From the NCBI RefSeq assembly GCF_030815405.1, contig NZ_JAUSWX010000001.1:2604001-2668000 (forward strand): a stretch of 64,000 nucleotides of DNA, written 5' to 3'. Source of the stretch: Agromyces albus. Lineage in GTDB: Bacteria > Actinomycetota > Actinomycetes > Actinomycetales > Microbacteriaceae. The position numbers were made by a program, and so were the translations under genes. This document shows positions 61,830 to 64,000 of the stretch, piece after piece (position 1 is the first letter of the stretch; every line of letters starts with the position of its first letter). The notes beneath the pieces were generated by a model. The model saw only the letters and a list, made by a program, of their open reading frames with translations, was not told where the DNA came from and searched no databases.

Positions 61830-62773
61830 CCCTTGACGGCCCCGCTCACGAGTCCGCCGGTCATCCGGCCCTGCACGAAGAGGAAGAAGATGACGACGGG
61901 CAGCGCGATGAGCGTCGAACCGGCCATCACCGCGCCCCAGTTCGTCGCCTCCGTCGCGGACTGGAAGGAGTTCAGCCACGGCGGGAGCGTGAGGTTGTAG
62001 CCCTTCAGGAAGAGGAGCGCCATCAGGAACTCGTTCCAGCTCTGGATGAACGCGAAGATGCCCGTCGAGACGAGCCCCGGCGCGAGCAGGGGGAAGGTGA
62101 CTCGCCAGAACGCCTGCGACTTGGTGCATCCGTCGATCTGCGCGGCCTCCTCGAGGTCGGCGGGCACGCCCTTGACGAAGCCGCGGAGGGTCCAGATCGT
62201 GAAGGGCACGACGGATGCCAGGTGCACGATGAACAAGCCGACGAGCGTGTTCATGAGGCGCCAGTCGTCGACCATGTTGTAGATCGTGAACATCATGGCC
62301 TCGCCCGGCACCATCTGCACGACGAGCACGCTCACGATGAAGACGACCCGGCCGCGGAAGGCGAACCTGGCGATCGCGATCGAGGCGAGGAACGCGAAGA
62401 GTGCGCAGACGATGACGACCGCGATGGCCACGCCGAGGCTCGACGCGAGGGCGTGCGGGAAGTCGGTCTGGCCGGGCGCGGCCTCGCGAGTCCACGCGGT
62501 GACGTAGTTCTTCCAGGTGAACTCGAGCGGGAGGAGGCTCGGATCGCGGCTGATGATCTTGTTCGGCGGGGTGAACGACATGTTCACCATCCAGTAGACG
62601 GGGAAGACCGAGCAGACGAAGACGACGATCGCGATGGCGGCGTAGCCGGCTCGACTGAGGCGCTTCCCGCCCGGTCGCCGGGCACCGCGCAGGGCGCGCG
62701 TGCCGACGACGCCGAGGTCGGTGCGGGCGGGCTCCTCGGCGCGCTGGACGGCGGGAGTGATCTGCGTGCTCAC
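61826..62773 (-). CDS. Sugar ABC transporter permease, MalG-like (GlcNAc operon)
   Basis: 315 residues from GTG at 62773 (GTGA overlap with the previous permease gene). After a 45-residue cytoplasmic tail, six helices follow. The EAA loop is ADLEEAAQIDGCTKSQAFWRVTFP, and the C-terminus is MTGGLVSGAVKG. It belongs to a CUT1 importer with the next gene and the binding protein. Linked to NagZ, ROK kinase and NagB, it should import GlcNAc oligosaccharides (chitobiose-like). The ATPase is not encoded here. Confidence 0.92.
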   Translation of the reverse strand: MSTQITPAVQRAEEPARTDLGVVGTRALRGARRPGGKRLSRAGYAAIAIVVFVCSVFPVYWMVNMSFTPPNKIISRDPSLLPLEFTWKNYVTAWTREAAPGQTDFPHALASSLGVAIAVVIVCALFAFLASIAIARFAFRGRVVFIVSVLVVQMVPGEAMMFTIYNMVDDWRLMNTLVGLFIVHLASVVPFTIWTLRGFVKGVPADLEEAAQIDGCTKSQAFWRVTFPLLAPGLVSTGIFAFIQSWNEFLMALLFLKGYNLTLPPWLNSFQSATEATNWGAVMAGSTLIALPVVIFFLFVQGRMTGGLVSGAVKG

Positions 62774-63753
62774 AGCTCCTCCTCCTTCAGGGTGTTGCGG
62801 ACGTTGAAGTACGAGATCCCCATGAGCAGGATCACCATGAACACGCCGATCGCGGCGGTGACGCCGAACTCGCCGAGCCCCTGGCGGAACAGGTAGGTGC
62901 CGAGCACGTTCGTCTCCGAGGCGATTCCGCCCTGCTGCTGCAGTGCGTAGACCTGCGTGAAGATCCGCAGGTTCCAGATCGTCTCGAGCACGAGCACCGC
63001 GGTGACCACGTTCCGCAGGTACGGCATGACGATGAGCCGAAATCGCTGCCTCGCGTTCGCGCCGTCGAGCTGCGAGGCCTCGAGCACCTCGTCGGGCACC
63101 TGGCCGAGGCCCGCGTAGAACGTGAAGGCCGCGAACGGGATGCCCTGCCAGACGATGATGATCGTGAGCACCAGCATGAACGACCACGGATCGATGAGCC
63201 ACGAGTGACTGTTGAAGTCGTTCGTGCCCGTGAGGGTGTTCAGGAACCAGTTCACGAGCCCGTACTGGGTGTCGAAGATCCAGCCCCAGACGACCGTCGC
63301 CGACAGCGGCGGCATCGCCCACGCGAGGAGGAGGCCGATCGAGACGAGCAGGCGCCATCCCTTGGCGAGCTTCGTCATCAGCAGCGCGATGAGCATGCCG
63401 CCGACGATGATCAGCGCGGTCAGCACGACCATGAGGCCGAGGCTCCGGGCGAGCACGGCCGGGAAGTCCGACTTCGTGAAGACCTCGATGTAGTTGTCGA
63501 AGCCCACGAAGTCGGCCGGGGTGCCGAGCATCTTGTTCTTGATCTCGAGGTTGGTGAACGAATTGATCACCATGACGACCGAGGGGTAGACCACCATGAC
63601 GCCGAGCAGCACGATGCTCGGTGCCAGCAGGAGCCACGGGGTGATCGGCTGGCGCTTCCTGCGGCGACCGGCCGAGGTGGTGCCGGGGATGCCGGGCGGT
63701 CGTGCGCTGGGCGTGCGCGGCGCTGCGTCAGGCTCGGTGAGGGTTGCGCTCAT
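62770..63753 (-). CDS. Sugar ABC transporter permease, MalF-like (GlcNAc operon)
   Basis: 327 residues from ATG at 63753 with GGGAG 7 nt upstream. Six helices; the EAA loop is DEVLEASQLDGANARQRFRLIVMP. Its basic Pro-rich N-terminal tail is of the kind seen in actinobacterial sugar permeases. First membrane subunit of the importer. Confidence 0.92.
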   Translation of the reverse strand: MSATLTEPDAAPRTPSARPPGIPGTTSAGRRRKRQPITPWLLLAPSIVLLGVMVVYPSVVMVINSFTNLEIKNKMLGTPADFVGFDNYIEVFTKSDFPAVLARSLGLMVVLTALIIVGGMLIALLMTKLAKGWRLLVSIGLLLAWAMPPLSATVVWGWIFDTQYGLVNWFLNTLTGTNDFNSHSWLIDPWSFMLVLTIIIVWQGIPFAAFTFYAGLGQVPDEVLEASQLDGANARQRFRLIVMPYLRNVVTAVLVLETIWNLRIFTQVYALQQQGGIASETNVLGTYLFRQGLGEFGVTAAIGVFMVILLMGISYFNVRNTLKEEEL

Positions 63754-63838
63754 CGGCTGCTCCCTGGATGGGCACCGCGGGGGTCGCGGTGGGAATGATG
63801 GTACGTCGTGCGTGCGGACGCGGTGCCGCCGGGATGGA

Positions 63839-63873
63839 CGAGGGGCGGGGACCCGTGGGCCTTCCGCCCCTCG
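63839..63873 (-). terminator. Intercistronic hairpin between binding-protein and permease genes
   Basis: CGAGGGGCGG (63839-63848) pairs with CCGCCCCTCG (63864-63873), 10 bp, 15-nt loop, 14 nt after the binding-protein stop. As in pstS-pstC, such a stem would keep the binding protein more abundant than the permeases by partial termination or mRNA protection. Confidence 0.7.
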
Positions 63874-63887
63874 CCTGGCTCAACGGA

Positions 63888-64000
63888 TCAGCCGTTGAGG
63901 ATCTCCTCGATCTGCGCATCGAGCTCGGTGGCGATGGTCGCGACGTCGCCACCCTGGGCGATCTTCACGAGCGCCTCCTGGATGATCTGCGCGGCCTCGA
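63888..64000 (-). CDS. Sugar ABC transporter substrate-binding protein, C-terminal end (truncated by window edge)
   Basis: Only 36 codons and the TGA at 63888 are visible: AAQIIQEALVKIAQGGD and ATELDAQIEEILNG, the amphipathic last helices typical of CUT1 extracellular binding proteins. The position at the head of the importer operon supports this. The main part lies outside the window. Confidence 0.75.
   Translation of the reverse strand, partial: EAAQIIQEALVKIAQGGDVATIATELDAQIEEILNG

Overview
The window is high-GC DNA with dense genes, GTG and TTG starts and many 4-nt ATGA/GTGA overlaps. It carries an F420-type oxidoreductase, a MarP-like periplasmic protease and the ppk-mutT1 neighbourhood known from actinobacteria. 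The gene set and protein style fit a free-living soil or plant-associated actinobacterium of the family Microbacteriaceae, probably Agromyces or a close relative. This is inference from gene content, as no rRNA is present. There is one tRNA gene, and I see no insertion sequence, integrase, phage gene or CRISPR array.

Layout. 1-5796: phosphate block, with the 3' end of ppk, a MutT1-like Nudix/phosphatase and the pstSCAB operon behind a two-copy PHO box. 5815-11146: a class IV aminotransferase, a candidate structured RNA, tRNA-Lys, a cysteine-bearing winged-helix regulator divergent from transaldolase-ribA, and two small proteins. 11171-19279: a CrtI-like oxidoreductase with an SRPBCC protein, a NarL-type two-component system, a membrane protein, an F420-dependent enzyme and MarP. 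19328-23550: galactose locus (mutarotase and DeoR regulator divergent from galT-galK) around a two-copy operator. 23615-30580: a frameshifted HTH gene, a YbaK-like protein, a decayed secreted glycosidase, an APC permease, a gamma carbonic anhydrase, and a nonulosonic-acid gene set whose glycosyltransferase is frameshifted. 30737-35515: a tannase/feruloyl-esterase-like enzyme divergent from a MarR regulator, then folD and glyA behind a ZTP riboswitch. 35649-44257: two tandem GH20 hexosaminidases (one without and one with an export signal), a VOC protein and a 1551-residue secreted Ig-repeat protein.

44289-53503 reads as an N-acetylgalactosamine utilisation locus: an ABC importer divergent from an isomerase/deaminase, ROK kinase, tagatose-6-phosphate kinase, class II aldolase, DeoR regulator and amino-sugar-6-phosphate deacetylase. 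53851-57062 holds a one-polypeptide sigma factor/zinc-finger/membrane/Ig-like fusion whose 3' end overlaps a convergent MFS transporter gene. 57200-58466 has purU and a small membrane protein. 58538-64000 is a second amino-sugar operon on the minus strand (binding protein, two permeases, NagZ-like GH3, ROK kinase, nagB) that lacks its own nagA. It may share the deacetylase of the GalNAc locus.

The hexosaminidases, both importers, both ROK kinases, NagZ, NagA and NagB suggest that exploitation of GlcNAc/GalNAc glycans is the main theme of the right half. Nine genes have a promoter -10-like hexamer exactly 6 nt before the start codon, so leaderless transcription looks common here.
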